A stretch of DNA of 64,000 nt from assembly GCF_014195535.1 (NCBI RefSeq), contig NZ_JACIBY010000003.1, positions 438,440-502,439 of the forward strand, read 5' to 3'. Positions 52,185 to 61,478 of this stretch are shown here, piece after piece. A program made the position numbers and the translations under genes. The stretch's first letter is position 1, and the number at the start of each line of letters is the position of its first letter. The DNA comes from Runella defluvii (GTDB taxonomy: Bacteria > Bacteroidota > Bacteroidia > Cytophagales > Spirosomataceae). The notes below the pieces were generated by a model. It made no database searches. It worked only from the letters and a program-made list of their open reading frames with translations, and was not told the DNA's origin.

Positions 52185-53447
52185 ATGAAAAGAATGCGTT
52201 TGACATTGGGAATGGCGTTGTTAAGTGCGAGCGCAGCCATTGCCCAAAAACCCACCATTGAATTTAATGCCCGCGGAATCTTGGCCCTTTCAGACGGCGA
52301 CATGGCGGCTTCGGCGGTAGTTGACGGAAAATTGATGAAAGAAGTTGGGGTAAAGGATGCTTTGAGCGTCTATCCGCTTCCTTTGAAATTGGGACAAGAA
52401 ATTGGAAGTGCCCCCCTTCCGAACTCTGCCATTGGCTGGTCGCGCAGTGCCGCTGTGATGTCTGACGGACGTTACGCTTACGTCATTGAAACGCGTGGTC
52501 AAACTACCGACAGTGTGAAAACGGTTAAAAATGTAGCCACTGATTTCCCTGCGGGAAGTACCATGTACATTGTTGACATTTCAAACATGGCCAAGCCTTC
52601 GACGCGTAAAGTTACCGTGGGTAAAAATCCTTTGGCCGTCGATATGTTGGGAAGCAATATGCTCATTACCTCGGAAGAAGCCGCCAAAGAGTTGCGCATG
52701 TTCGAGATTGGTGCTGGCGGATTGCCAACGCGTAACGTACCTATCGCCCTCAATCTTCAAAATGCCCGTGCTACTGACGTCACTTGGCATCCAGAAGGCG
52801 AATTTATCGCCATTACGGTGGAAGAAACCAAAGAAATTTGGCTCTACAAAGCAAAACGCAACCCACAAGGAAAAATCGCTACGTTTGAAGCTTTCGGAAC
52901 TCCCGCAAAATTGACGGGCAAACCTGGCCCTGGTTCGTTTACCCCTGATGGTAGTTTGTTTATCGTTTCTGACTTAAAAGACGGTGCAGCGGGTGAACTC
53001 GTAGCTATCCAGTTTAATACCACCGCCGCTGATCCTAAAACAGCCGAACATAAAGTAGTGGCTCAAACCCCCGTAGCGGCTGGCGTTGAAAGTTTTGCCA
53101 TTAGCCCAGACGGTGCGTTGATCGTAACGGCTAACAAAGCCAATTCCGCCCAACCTTGGGAAGGTAGCGTAGGCAAAGCGGGTGTCTCACTTTTGTCTTT
53201 GGCAAAAGATGGCAAAGCAACCAAAGTGGCCGATTATGAAATTGAAGGCATTGCTCCTGAAAGCATTATCTTCGACAAATCAGGCGACAACGTGGCGGTA
53301 TCGGTCTTTGAATACTTCGACTACGGTCGCCGTGACGGTGGCGTCGAATTTTTTAAAGTCAACAAAGGTGGTACGCCCTCGTTAACCAAACAAATGGCAA
53401 AAATTAGCGCCCCTAAAGGTTGCCATACCGTGAAATTGATTCCTTAA
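52185..53447 (+). CDS. Exported beta-propeller protein (lactonase-like)
   Basis: A 420-residue protein with signal peptide (to AIAQ, about residue 21). Seven or so propeller blades are visible, with repeated S-x-D-G-x-x-x-x-V units (MSDGRYAYVIETRG, FTPDGSLFIVSDLKDG, ISPDGALIVTANKANS, FDKSGDNVAVSVFEYFDYG). This resembles YVTN/lactonase-type and choice-of-anchor propellers, but no lactonase catalytic residues can be assigned. It is probably periplasmic. A strong terminator follows. Confidence 0.75.
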   Translation: MKRMRLTLGMALLSASAAIAQKPTIEFNARGILALSDGDMAASAVVDGKLMKEVGVKDALSVYPLPLKLGQEIGSAPLPNSAIGWSRSAAVMSDGRYAYVIETRGQTTDSVKTVKNVATDFPAGSTMYIVDISNMAKPSTRKVTVGKNPLAVDMLGSNMLITSEEAAKELRMFEIGAGGLPTRNVPIALNLQNARATDVTWHPEGEFIAITVEETKEIWLYKAKRNPQGKIATFEAFGTPAKLTGKPGPGSFTPDGSLFIVSDLKDGAAGELVAIQFNTTAADPKTAEHKVVAQTPVAAGVESFAISPDGALIVTANKANSAQPWEGSVGKAGVSLLSLAKDGKATKVADYEIEGIAPESIIFDKSGDNVAVSVFEYFDYGRRDGGVEFFKVNKGGTPSLTKQMAKISAPKGCHTVKLIP

Positions 53448-53462
53448 CAATAATCATTTGAC

Positions 53463-53500
53463 AAAAAAAGCCGATGCCTGAGTAGGTATCGGCTTTTTTT
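53463..53500 (+). terminator. Rho-independent terminator
   Basis: A 17-bp stem with one G-U pair (53463-53479 with 53484-53500, core GCCGATGCC/GGTATCGGC) and loop GAGT, ending in a T run. Confidence 0.9.
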
Positions 53501-53554
53501 GTAATCACAGAAATTTTATCGACCTTCACCCATCATTTATTTTTCATTTTACGC

Positions 53555-54370
53555 ATGGAATTTTCACACATTCAAGAGGCTGTTGACTTTCTTAAAAACC
53601 AAACGCAGGATTTTCAACCTCAAGTGGGTATTATTTTAGGAACTGGCCTTGGTAGCCTCGTCGATGACATTACAATTCAAGCAAGTATTTCGTACGAGAC
53701 TATCCCTCACTTCCCCGTATCTACCGTTGAGTCTCACAAGGGAAAACTATTGTTTGGAACCCTTTCGGGCAAAAAAGTCGTGTGTATGCAAGGTCGTTTT
53801 CATTATTACGAAGGATACTCGATGCAACAAGTGTCGTTTCCTGTTCGGGTGATGAAACTGTTGGGAATTGAGCAACTGATTGTTTCCAATGCCGCAGGAG
53901 GTCTGAACCCTGCCTACCAAACCAGCGATTTGATGCTGATTCAAGACCACATCAGTTTGTTTTTGCCCGAAAACCCGCTCCGTGGTACCAACCTCCACGA
54001 ATTAGGCGACCGTTTTCCCGACATGAGCGAAGTTTATGATGCCTCTATGCTCGAAAAAGCGGCCCAAATTGCCGAATTACACCAAATTCGTGCGCATAAA
54101 GGTGTTTACGTGAGTGTGACAGGCCCACAACTCGAAACCCGTTCGGAGTACCGACTGCTTCGCCAACTTGGTGCCGATGCCGTGGGCATGAGTACCGTTC
54201 CCGAAGTGATTGTGGCCCGCCACATGAATCTCCCCGTTTTTGGCATTTCGGTCATTACTGACATGTGCATTCCCGAAACTCTTGAAAAGGCCGAATTGAG
54301 CAAAATTTTAGCGGCCGCTTACCAAGCAGAGCCGCTTATGACATTGATTATTAAAGAATTGCTGAAGTAA
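53555..54370 (+). CDS. Purine-nucleoside phosphorylase, trimeric type
   Basis: A 271-residue enzyme that splits inosine or guanosine with phosphate in purine salvage. Family motifs are [12 protein letters not shown] (phosphate loop, 27-38), [48 protein letters not shown], and the specificity block [34 protein letters not shown]. The GMSTVPE segment fits the low-molecular-mass (human-like) class. It stands alone between a terminator and a repeat-rich spacer. Confidence 0.93.
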   Translation: MEFSHIQEAVDFLKNQTQDFQPQVGIILGTGLGSLVDDITIQASISYETIPHFPVSTVESHKGKLLFGTLSGKKVVCMQGRFHYYEGYSMQQVSFPVRVMKLLGIEQLIVSNAAGGLNPAYQTSDLMLIQDHISLFLPENPLRGTNLHELGDRFPDMSEVYDASMLEKAAQIAELHQIRAHKGVYVSVTGPQLETRSEYRLLRQLGADAVGMSTVPEVIVARHMNLPVFGISVITDMCIPETLEKAELSKILAAAYQAEPLMTLIIKELLK

Positions 54371-54491
54371 GTGTTAGCTGTTATTGGTTAACGGTTACTC
54401 GTTATTGGTTACTGGTTAATAGATAACGGTTAACCGATAACAGGTAACGGATAACGGTTAACAGATAACAGATAACCAATAACGGCTAACG
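54371..54491. repeat. Palindromic low-complexity repeat of GTTAAC/ATAACGG units
   Basis: About 120 bp built from variants of GGTTAACGG, GTTATTGG and their complements GATAACGG and CAATAACGG. The left half (GTTATTGG, GGTTACT) is largely complementary to the right half (AGATAACC, CCAATAAC), so the whole can fold into one long imperfect hairpin. It lies between the PNP gene and a convergent receptor gene. Confidence 0.7.
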
Positions 54492-54500
54492 CATTTAAAA

Positions 54501-56900
54501 CTAATTCACGCTTTTTTCCAAAGATTCGAAGTTCATCATATTCGTTCGCTCTTCTTTTTTACGAATCCCAAAATTATACACCAAGTTGAGCCCAAAACGG
54601 CGCGTATCTCCCTGACGCATTCCCGAAGCCGTTACACTTCCCTGCTTCAACGTAAATTCATTTCGTAAGGTGTAAAAAATATCATTCATCGACATCGTTA
54701 CGGTCATTTTTCGGTTAAAAAACCGTCGGTTGATGTTCATATTCAACCCGCCAAAATTGCTCAACTCATAAAACTGCAACTGCCCATTAAGTCGAACAAA
54801 GCCGTTGAGACTTAGGGTTGAGCGATTGTCTAGTTTGAGCTGGTGAAAGGTAAAAATGGACCACGAACCGCGCTGAAAAGTCAAGGGTTTCCCTTCGTAC
54901 AAACCTTCATATTTGTTGTGATTGTACTGGGTTCCTACGACAAAAAAGTACTTACCCCCTGGTGGAATGGCCCCCATCAACCGAAAATAGGTTTCTTCGT
55001 TCTTGCCTAGATTATCGTAAGTACGAAACGCAACGCTTGGGTTTTTGGGGTCTTGGTAAACCACGTTGGTAAAAATATCGCTCGTATAATTTTTCCCAAT
55101 GGCAAAAATAGGCCGCTCTTCGACACTAATGTTGGCTTCGATGTTTTGGGTAAACTGCGGGCGCAGGGTCGGATTGCCCGTTTCAAACAAATACTGATCC
55201 AAATACCGCTGCGAAGGATTGAGGTATTCATAAACGGGGCGCGTAATCGAGCGCCGATAAACCAGGTAACCACGCATTTCATACCCCGCAATTTTGGCCA
55301 ATCGACGACTTAAATACACATAAGGAAACACATCTGCCCGTTTCAATCGAAAAGAAGTATCGGTAGGAATCCGTTGACGTCCGTCCATGGAAGTGGTTTC
55401 CAACCGTACGCCTGCTTTTAACGTAAAAGCACTAAACGTTTTTGAACCTTGGACATACGCTGCGTTGATGTTTTCGTGATAATCGAACTGACGGGTACGA
55501 ACCACATCGGCACGACGAATGTCCGAAATAACGTTAAAATACTTGGTATCATTCTCAAACCACTGAAAAGCTGTTTTCAACCCTGCTTCCACCACCAATT
55601 TTTGCGGGAAAAGGTATTTAAAGTCTGTGCGGGCACTAAAAGCGTGGCGATTGTTGCCAATGTCTCCATCACCACTCGTACCAAAACGCGCGGGCAACAA
55701 ATAATCAGTTGAAAAAAGTTGAGTACTTTGATTCGTTGAAAAACTATACGATGCCTCCGCCGTCACTTCCGACCCGAGCGTATCTATTTTGTACTTGGCC
55801 GATACATCTTGGTTAAATAGAAACGCTTTGGTTTTACTTGCTAACTGATTGACGTTTTCTACCACCAATTTATCGACACTTAGTCGCGTAATTTCATTGT
55901 GGTTTTCGGCCGACGAACGGTATTGGTTCCACGAGATGCGGTCGTCAAAGTTAAACTCCCATTTTTTGGAAGGGGTAAAGCCCATTCCAAAACCTGTATA
56001 AAAGGTCTGACTCGGGGTGGTGGTATAGGAACGCTGACGCAAGAGCGAATCTAAGGTAAACGGACGGTCGGTCTCAACTTGGTCGTAGGAATTACGGCGG
56101 TTGTAGTTCACCACGACGTACGATGTTTTTTTACCGTCGTTATTATTCACCGTCACACCCAGTAACTGATTTCCAAAGCGGCCTTGGTTCATACCTGCGT
56201 TCACGCTACCCGTCACCCCAATTTTTACCCCTTTTTTCAAAATCACGTTGACCACCCCTCCGCTGCCACTGGCGTCAAACCTTGCCGAGGGAGTTCGCAA
56301 AATTTCGATTTTGGCAATGCTGTTTGGCGGGAGATTTTTCAGCAAGGAGGCAATGTCGGCCGTACTTAGTTTTTGCTCACGGCCATTGATATAGACCGTG
56401 GCGGGCGTCGTACTGCTCAAATAAATGTTTCCGTCGGGATCCATAAAAACGCCAGGAATTTTTTCCATGACTTCCATTGCACTGGTGCTGCTGTTGGCCA
56501 AAGGCTCGGGATCAACGATTGTTTTATCATCCTCTTGTTGAATCAACGGTTTAGGCGCCGTGACCACCACTTCATTGAGGGTAGTTTTGTCGGCCTCCAT
56601 CAAAAATGTAAAAGAAGATTGGTTCTCCGTAGGAGAAAGTAGTTTCCGAAAGGGCTTAAAACCAATGGAAGTTGCTTCCAACAAATACTGTTTCCCAAAC
56701 GTCACCTTAAATTGAGCTGCACCCGCCGTGTCTGCCACCGCGTACATTTTTTTGGTAGAGTCGGCACGATCGGCCAAGCGAAGCGTTGCTCCGATGACCG
56801 CGGCCTTTGAACCATCTTGTAAGCGGATTTGGAGGTTTTGGGCAACTAGGCCGCAAAAAGGCATACAAAAAAAGAAAGAACAAAAAAGTTTACGATTCAT
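54501..56900 (-). CDS. TonB-dependent receptor-like outer-membrane protein (OMP_b-brl_3)
   Basis: A 799-residue outer-membrane protein: signal peptide to VAQ (about 20), a carboxypeptidase-regulatory-like domain (about 22-105), a plug-type region (LNEVVVTAPKPLIQQEDDKTIVDPEPLANSSTSAMEVMEKIPGV in outline, then VYINGREQKL and IEILRTPSARFDASGSGGVVNVILKK), and a C-terminal 14- to 22-stranded barrel. This is the outer-membrane-protein-beta-barrel family common in Bacteroidota. No SusD partner is adjacent, so the ligand is unknown. Confidence 0.87.
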   Translation of the reverse strand: MNRKLFCSFFFCMPFCGLVAQNLQIRLQDGSKAAVIGATLRLADRADSTKKMYAVADTAGAAQFKVTFGKQYLLEATSIGFKPFRKLLSPTENQSSFTFLMEADKTTLNEVVVTAPKPLIQQEDDKTIVDPEPLANSSTSAMEVMEKIPGVFMDPDGNIYLSSTTPATVYINGREQKLSTADIASLLKNLPPNSIAKIEILRTPSARFDASGSGGVVNVILKKGVKIGVTGSVNAGMNQGRFGNQLLGVTVNNNDGKKTSYVVVNYNRRNSYDQVETDRPFTLDSLLRQRSYTTTPSQTFYTGFGMGFTPSKKWEFNFDDRISWNQYRSSAENHNEITRLSVDKLVVENVNQLASKTKAFLFNQDVSAKYKIDTLGSEVTAEASYSFSTNQSTQLFSTDYLLPARFGTSGDGDIGNNRHAFSARTDFKYLFPQKLVVEAGLKTAFQWFENDTKYFNVISDIRRADVVRTRQFDYHENINAAYVQGSKTFSAFTLKAGVRLETTSMDGRQRIPTDTSFRLKRADVFPYVYLSRRLAKIAGYEMRGYLVYRRSITRPVYEYLNPSQRYLDQYLFETGNPTLRPQFTQNIEANISVEERPIFAIGKNYTSDIFTNVVYQDPKNPSVAFRTYDNLGKNEETYFRLMGAIPPGGKYFFVVGTQYNHNKYEGLYEGKPLTFQRGSWSIFTFHQLKLDNRSTLSLNGFVRLNGQLQFYELSNFGGLNMNINRRFFNRKMTVTMSMNDIFYTLRNEFTLKQGSVTASGMRQGDTRRFGLNLVYNFGIRKKEERTNMMNFESLEKSVN

Positions 56901-57016
56901 AAATAACTGACAATTAGGCTGTTTGCTAATTATTGGTGTATAGTGATTAAAATTGACCCTACATAGTTACTCCTTTCGAGGCAACAAAGCCTATTTTCAA
57001 TACTTAATTTCTAATT

Positions 57017-57050
57017 AAAAATCCCCGCTCATTCAAGGGCGGGGATTCTT
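57017..57050 (-). terminator. Terminator of the GT39-TPR gene
   Basis: The stem AATCCCCGC/GCGGGGATT (57020-57028 with 57039-57047) preceded by an A run on the plus strand, about 30 bp beyond the stop. Confidence 0.75.
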
Positions 57051-57077
57051 CTATTTTCTAAAATAACGGTGATTCTA

Positions 57078-59201
57078 TCATTGTTGTTGTTGCAACTGCG
57101 CCCTGATTTGGTTGGCGGCGGCGGTATTGCCTTGTCGTTCGTAAGCGATGGCCAAGTACTGCGCCGCATCGCGGTTGGTAGGATCTTGACTTAGTACCTC
57201 GTTCAACATAAATACCGCATTGTCATTTTGATTAAGATTAATATACGCAATGGCCATGGTAGTCATCGCACCCAAATATTCAGGGAAAATTTCCAAGGCT
57301 TTTTGACATTCCTGCAACGATTCATTAAACTTACCCACGTTCACATACGCATTGGCCAAGTACAAGCGAACCACCTCGTTGTTGGGGTCAAGTTGACGGG
57401 CTTTTTCCAAATACGGAATAGACTCCGCAATTTTTCCTCGCTTAATCAACTGAATACCCATAAAATCGTCTTTGCTGATGCGTTTTATTACCAACCCAAT
57501 CGTAGCACCGTTGACCTCAATCTTATGTATAGTTCCCGCAGGTGGAAATACCCCAGCATTTCGGAAGTGACTTGGGTTGAGGTGTCCCGTTAAAAACACA
57601 CCATAATCCCAATCAAACTCAGAACGCTGATAATAACGGCGATAAGCCATTTTCAACTTGGGATAATCGGTAAAATAATCTTTCAAAGGCACAAAATAAT
57701 CGCTGGCAATGACCACCGTATCTTTTTGGATGTTTGGAATATTGGTCTTCATCCAATCGGCGATTTCTCGGGTACTTACCCCAAAATAATCCGTTTCGTA
57801 ATTGGCAAAAGCTCCTTTGGTACCCCCCGTCAATTCGTTGTAATAAGTATATTGGTAAGGATGGTTTTTAATCATAAACCACAAAGGCAACGCCACCAAC
57901 ACGGCCAATACGCCCGCGAGCGCTTTTTGACCTACACCTCCCAATCGACGGAAGAAATATTCAAAACCTACCGCCGTTAGCGCCAACAAAGGTGGGTAAA
58001 TAAAGGTGGTATGGCGCCAGCCGTTGTAAAAGGCCGAATGTTTTGATACCCCATACAACCACGGAAAAAGGGCAACAAACAACACCAAAAACAAATACCG
58101 CTGGTTGAAATACCGCCGCGCCAACGGAAAAGCAACCAAAAACACCAACACTCCCAGTAAGAAATACAAAGGTGTAGATACCATCATGTATTTAGGGACG
58201 TAGTACCAAGGAAGCGACGTTGAGTATATTTTTGTCCCTTCAAATAAGGTTTTTATACTGATAGGAAAATTAGTCAAGGTTTCTAAAGCCGTCAAGGGGT
58301 TTTTCAACGGATTGGACAAAGCAAACGGCCAGAACAAAATACCGAGCAAATAGCCACCCAACGTCGCTACACCCGTTTTGAGGGCCACATTTTTTAACAC
58401 TGCACTGTCTCCAAACACAGCTTGACGCACTTGCTTACGAAAAAGGACTTCGACCCCAACAAAAAATGGAACGTAGGCTACCAATGCCAACCCTGGTGCG
58501 CGACTTCCCAAACCGATACCAATACCTGCAATGGCCAACAGGGTTGTTTTCCACGAAGGTTGGGGAAGTTCTTGAATAAACTTAATCAATGCACAAATGG
58601 TCAGAATATAGCCAGCCGCAAAAGTGATGTCCTTCGGGTTGTTCATCGAATCGCCAAACAAACGCGGAGAGAAAAGCGCAAAAATCAAGGCCAATAGACC
58701 CGTGCGCCAATTTCCACCGAGTAACCGCCCCGTCAAGCCCGTTGCCACAAAAATAAGGACACCCATGAGCGAGAGTAACATGTGACGAATCAGGTACGGA
58801 TCGGCGCCAGTCGTACGGTAAATAGCCGCCGAAATTAAATCAAGCGTAGGGCCATAACAATACATGACCTCTCCTCCGCGAGGCGCATAAGTAAGTGCTT
58901 CTTTTTTATCACCAAAACTGGTAAAATAATCCAAACACAGTTCGCCATAGGCTTTGTTTCCCCATTCATCGGCCGTTATTCCGTACTGCGTACTAAGAAT
59001 TGGCATACCAATGAGTAAAACTAAGGCCAATCCCCAAAAAATTTTACGAAAAAGTTCGTCCTTAATTGGGGGATTTACGGGCGTTTTTGCTTCTACTCCA
59101 GTGAAGCTTTCTGTCGATAAAACGGAAGAAGAATCTGATTCAACTTGCTGTTTCTGAGGTGTTTTTATGGGTTGAGGTACTCCTTTTTTAGATTTTGACA
59201 T
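57078..59201 (-). CDS. GT39-like membrane protein with C-terminal TPR domain
   Basis: A 707-residue protein. A charged N-terminal tail (1-48) is followed by about eleven transmembrane helices (about 50-445) of GT-C/PMT type, with ADEWGNKAYGELCLDYF in the first large loop and NNPKDITFAAGYI near helix 4. The C-terminal part has a soluble domain (about 460-590) and three to four TPRs (about 595-705, for example KFNESLQECQKALEIFPEYLGAM). It is probably a polyprenyl-phosphate-dependent glycosyltransferase with its own interaction module; the substrate is unknown. Confidence 0.82.
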   Translation of the reverse strand: MSKSKKGVPQPIKTPQKQQVESDSSSVLSTESFTGVEAKTPVNPPIKDELFRKIFWGLALVLLIGMPILSTQYGITADEWGNKAYGELCLDYFTSFGDKKEALTYAPRGGEVMYCYGPTLDLISAAIYRTTGADPYLIRHMLLSLMGVLIFVATGLTGRLLGGNWRTGLLALIFALFSPRLFGDSMNNPKDITFAAGYILTICALIKFIQELPQPSWKTTLLAIAGIGIGLGSRAPGLALVAYVPFFVGVEVLFRKQVRQAVFGDSAVLKNVALKTGVATLGGYLLGILFWPFALSNPLKNPLTALETLTNFPISIKTLFEGTKIYSTSLPWYYVPKYMMVSTPLYFLLGVLVFLVAFPLARRYFNQRYLFLVLFVALFPWLYGVSKHSAFYNGWRHTTFIYPPLLALTAVGFEYFFRRLGGVGQKALAGVLAVLVALPLWFMIKNHPYQYTYYNELTGGTKGAFANYETDYFGVSTREIADWMKTNIPNIQKDTVVIASDYFVPLKDYFTDYPKLKMAYRRYYQRSEFDWDYGVFLTGHLNPSHFRNAGVFPPAGTIHKIEVNGATIGLVIKRISKDDFMGIQLIKRGKIAESIPYLEKARQLDPNNEVVRLYLANAYVNVGKFNESLQECQKALEIFPEYLGAMTTMAIAYINLNQNDNAVFMLNEVLSQDPTNRDAAQYLAIAYERQGNTAAANQIRAQLQQQQ

Positions 59202-59225
59202 AACCGCTCAAATTGGAAAACGAAT

Positions 59226-59258
59226 CAAATGTAAGGCGATATGTCCAATATCTCCAAA
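59226..59258 (-). promoter_or_regulatory. Predicted promoter of the GT39-TPR gene
   Basis: Minus strand: TTTG (59255-59258), a 21-nt gap, TACATTTG (59226-59233), 25 bp before the ATG. Confidence 0.5.
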
Positions 59259-59282
59259 ACTGTGCCAAAAATTAAAAAACGT

Positions 59283-59290
59283 TATCTTTG
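59283..59290 (+). promoter_or_regulatory. -7 box for the BatC-like gene
   Basis: TATCTTTG matches TAnnTTTG and lies 26 bp before the ATG at 59316, inside the longer open frame, so it supports the shorter start. Confidence 0.5.
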
Positions 59291-59315
59291 CACCGCCTTA
59301 CTAGACCAACCACCG

Positions 59316-60008
59316 ATGATTGAGTCGTTGCTTTTTTCATTACTGCTTTGGATTTGGGACAATCGTTCGTTTGACACGATTTCACGGAGTAACCGCGCAA
59401 AAATTGAGGGACAACAAGCCTACAATGAGAAAGACTATCAACATGCGCTGGAAGCCTATCAGAATGTTTCGACGGCTTCGCTTTTTGCCGAACCAGAATC
59501 TCGGCTCAATTTAGCGCATACGTATTTTCAGTTGAAACAGCTTCGCAACGCCCAAAAATACTACGCCAAGCTCTCCTTGGTGTCTAATCCATTTTTGGCA
59601 TCAAGGGCCTTGAACCAACTGGGGGTTATCGAAACCATGCAGAAGGATACGGCGCAGGCCTTGTTTTATTTTCGGCAAAGTTTACGGCTTAATCCCGATA
59701 ATGATAAAGCGCAGTACAACTATGAACTACTGAAAAAACGCTATCATGGCAAAGAAAAAGAAGCCAAAGCACCTCCGCAGACGCCTCCCGACCTAGCTCC
59801 GAAAAAAAATGCGCCCCAGCCCCAAACGGAGCAAGTGGCCAAACAAACGGAGGAGAAGAAAAATCTATTGAACCAGCTCAAAAATTTAAAAATGAGCGAA
59901 GAACAAGCCATGATTATTCTGGAATCTTTGAAAGCATCCGAAATTCAGTACTTACAACAACAACGCCACCGAACGACCGCCAACGACGACGCCAAAGGAA
60001 AGTGGTAG
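59316..60008 (+). CDS. TPR protein resembling BatC
   Basis: 230 residues from the ATG at 59316 (MIESLLFSLLLWIWDN); the longer frame from 59241 runs through the promoter. It has an N-terminal hydrophobic stretch, two to three TPRs (YNEKDYQHALEAYQNV; ASRALNQLGVIETMQKDTAQALFYFRQSL in outline), then a proline/lysine/glutamine-rich region and a charged helix (MSEEQAMIILESLKASEIQYLQQQ). This resembles the C-terminus of BatC in Bacteroides aerotolerance operons, but no batA/B/D/E is adjacent. The assignment is tentative. Confidence 0.7.
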   Translation: MIESLLFSLLLWIWDNRSFDTISRSNRAKIEGQQAYNEKDYQHALEAYQNVSTASLFAEPESRLNLAHTYFQLKQLRNAQKYYAKLSLVSNPFLASRALNQLGVIETMQKDTAQALFYFRQSLRLNPDNDKAQYNYELLKKRYHGKEKEAKAPPQTPPDLAPKKNAPQPQTEQVAKQTEEKKNLLNQLKNLKMSEEQAMIILESLKASEIQYLQQQRHRTTANDDAKGKW

Positions 60009-60056
60009 TATATATAATATATAAGGTAGAAAAATCCACCAAAAACTACGCATAGC

Positions 60057-60998
60057 GTGCAAACTCTCACTCAAACCAATTTTCAGTTTCCCAACCAAAC
60101 GGGATTTTACCGCGGCAAAGTCCGTGATGTATATAGTTTTGAACACTGCGTGGTCATGATTGCCAGCGACCGAATTTCGGCTTTTGACGTCATTTTACCC
60201 CGCGCTATTCCGTTCAAAGGGCAAGTGTTGAACCAAATTGCGGAGCATTTTCTGCGGGCAACGGCCGACATCGTCCCGAATTGGCTTCTTGAGGTTCCCG
60301 ACCCCAACGCCAGCCTTGGCAAAAAATGCGAAACCTATCCCGTAGAAATGGTCGTTCGCGGTTATTTGGCGGGTCATGCCGCGCGGGAGTACAAAGCGGG
60401 CAAACGTACGTTGTGCGGAGTAACGCTTCCTGAAGGTTTGAAAGAAAACGACAAACTTCCAACGCCCATCATTACACCCACTACCAAAGCCCACGAAGGC
60501 CACGACGAAGATATTTCGCGCGAAGATATTCTTGCCAAAGGCATTGTGTCGGAAGCAGAATATACGCAGCTCGAAAAATACGCCTTAGCGCTGTTTGCTC
60601 GTGGTACCGAAATGGCCGCCCAGCAAGGGTTGATTCTGGTGGATACCAAATACGAGTTTGGGTCTAACAACGGCACCATTTACCTCATCGACGAGGTACA
60701 CACGCCCGATTCATCTCGTTATTTCTACGCGGATGTTTATGCAGAAAACCAACAAAAAGGGATTCAACAAAAGCAACTTTCCAAAGAGTTTGTTCGCGAA
60801 TGGCTGATTGCCAACGGTTTTCAGGGAAAAGAAGGCCAAGTAGTTCCCGAAATGTCAGACGAATGGATTCTTCAAATTTCGGCGCGGTACATTGAACTTT
60901 ACGAAAAAGTAACGGGAAAACCCTTTATTAAGTCAGAATCGCAAGATATTTTGAGTCGGATTGAAGAAAATGTTACGCGTTCGCTAACTTTGTCTTAA
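60057..60998 (+). CDS. purC: SAICAR synthetase
   Basis: A 313-residue purine biosynthesis enzyme joining aspartate to CAIR with ATP; GTG start. Motifs are [11 protein letters not shown] (ATP loop), [59 protein letters not shown], and [11 protein letters not shown]...[14 protein letters not shown]. It is of the long (about 300-residue) type. It begins 48 bp after the BatC-like gene and is followed by the STAS and rnz genes in the same direction. Confidence 0.95.
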   Translation: MQTLTQTNFQFPNQTGFYRGKVRDVYSFEHCVVMIASDRISAFDVILPRAIPFKGQVLNQIAEHFLRATADIVPNWLLEVPDPNASLGKKCETYPVEMVVRGYLAGHAAREYKAGKRTLCGVTLPEGLKENDKLPTPIITPTTKAHEGHDEDISREDILAKGIVSEAEYTQLEKYALALFARGTEMAAQQGLILVDTKYEFGSNNGTIYLIDEVHTPDSSRYFYADVYAENQQKGIQQKQLSKEFVREWLIANGFQGKEGQVVPEMSDEWILQISARYIELYEKVTGKPFIKSESQDILSRIEENVTRSLTLS

Positions 60999-61049
60999 TC
61001 GTTCACTCAACGAGCTTACCTATTTTTAGTTTTTATTCGTTATAGACTT

Positions 61050-61478
61050 ATGACACATACCATTCAAAAACACGAACAATACGCCCTAGTTAATATTCAC
61101 GAGTCTGCCTTTGACGATGCCATGGCGACTGAGTTAGAAACCGTCGCTCGTGGACTGTTTCGTGAAGGGTTCCATAACTTGATTCTCAATTTTGCCACAG
61201 CAACGAGTATTACCTCAGCGGGAATCAGCATTCTCAAAAAAATCAACATGCTTTGTTCACGTGAACTTGGGTTGATGGTTTTGGTTTCTGACAACGACGA
61301 CTTTGTGGATTTGCTCATCGACGGCAAAATACGCGACGTCACCATTCTCCCAAGTGTAGAAGAAGGCATCGACGCCGTATTTATGAATGACTTGGAAAAT
61401 GAGTTCAGCGCCGAAAGTGATGATTTCAACGACGACGACATGGACGAGGACGGTTATACCCAGAGCGAAAAACCGTAA
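61050..61478 (+). CDS. STAS-domain protein (anti-sigma-antagonist-like)
   Basis: A 142-residue protein. Residues 1-110 form a STAS fold (YALVNIHESAFDDAMATELETVARGLF; LILNFATATSITSAGISILKKINML with the conserved segment where SpoIIAA is phosphorylated, here SITSAGIS). The C-terminal 30 residues are very acidic (SDDFNDDDMDEDG). Such proteins bind anti-sigma kinases or transporters, but no partner kinase is nearby. Its stop overlaps the rnz ATG by one base (TAATG), so the two are translationally coupled, a pairing that recurs in Bacteroidota. Confidence 0.82.
   Translation: MTHTIQKHEQYALVNIHESAFDDAMATELETVARGLFREGFHNLILNFATATSITSAGISILKKINMLCSRELGLMVLVSDNDDFVDLLIDGKIRDVTILPSVEEGIDAVFMNDLENEFSAESDDFNDDDMDEDGYTQSEKP

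Noticed and set aside
59241-59315. Longer start of the BatC-like TPR protein
   Set aside because: The region contains divergent promoter elements, and the ATG at 59316 gives a proper hydrophobic N-terminus.
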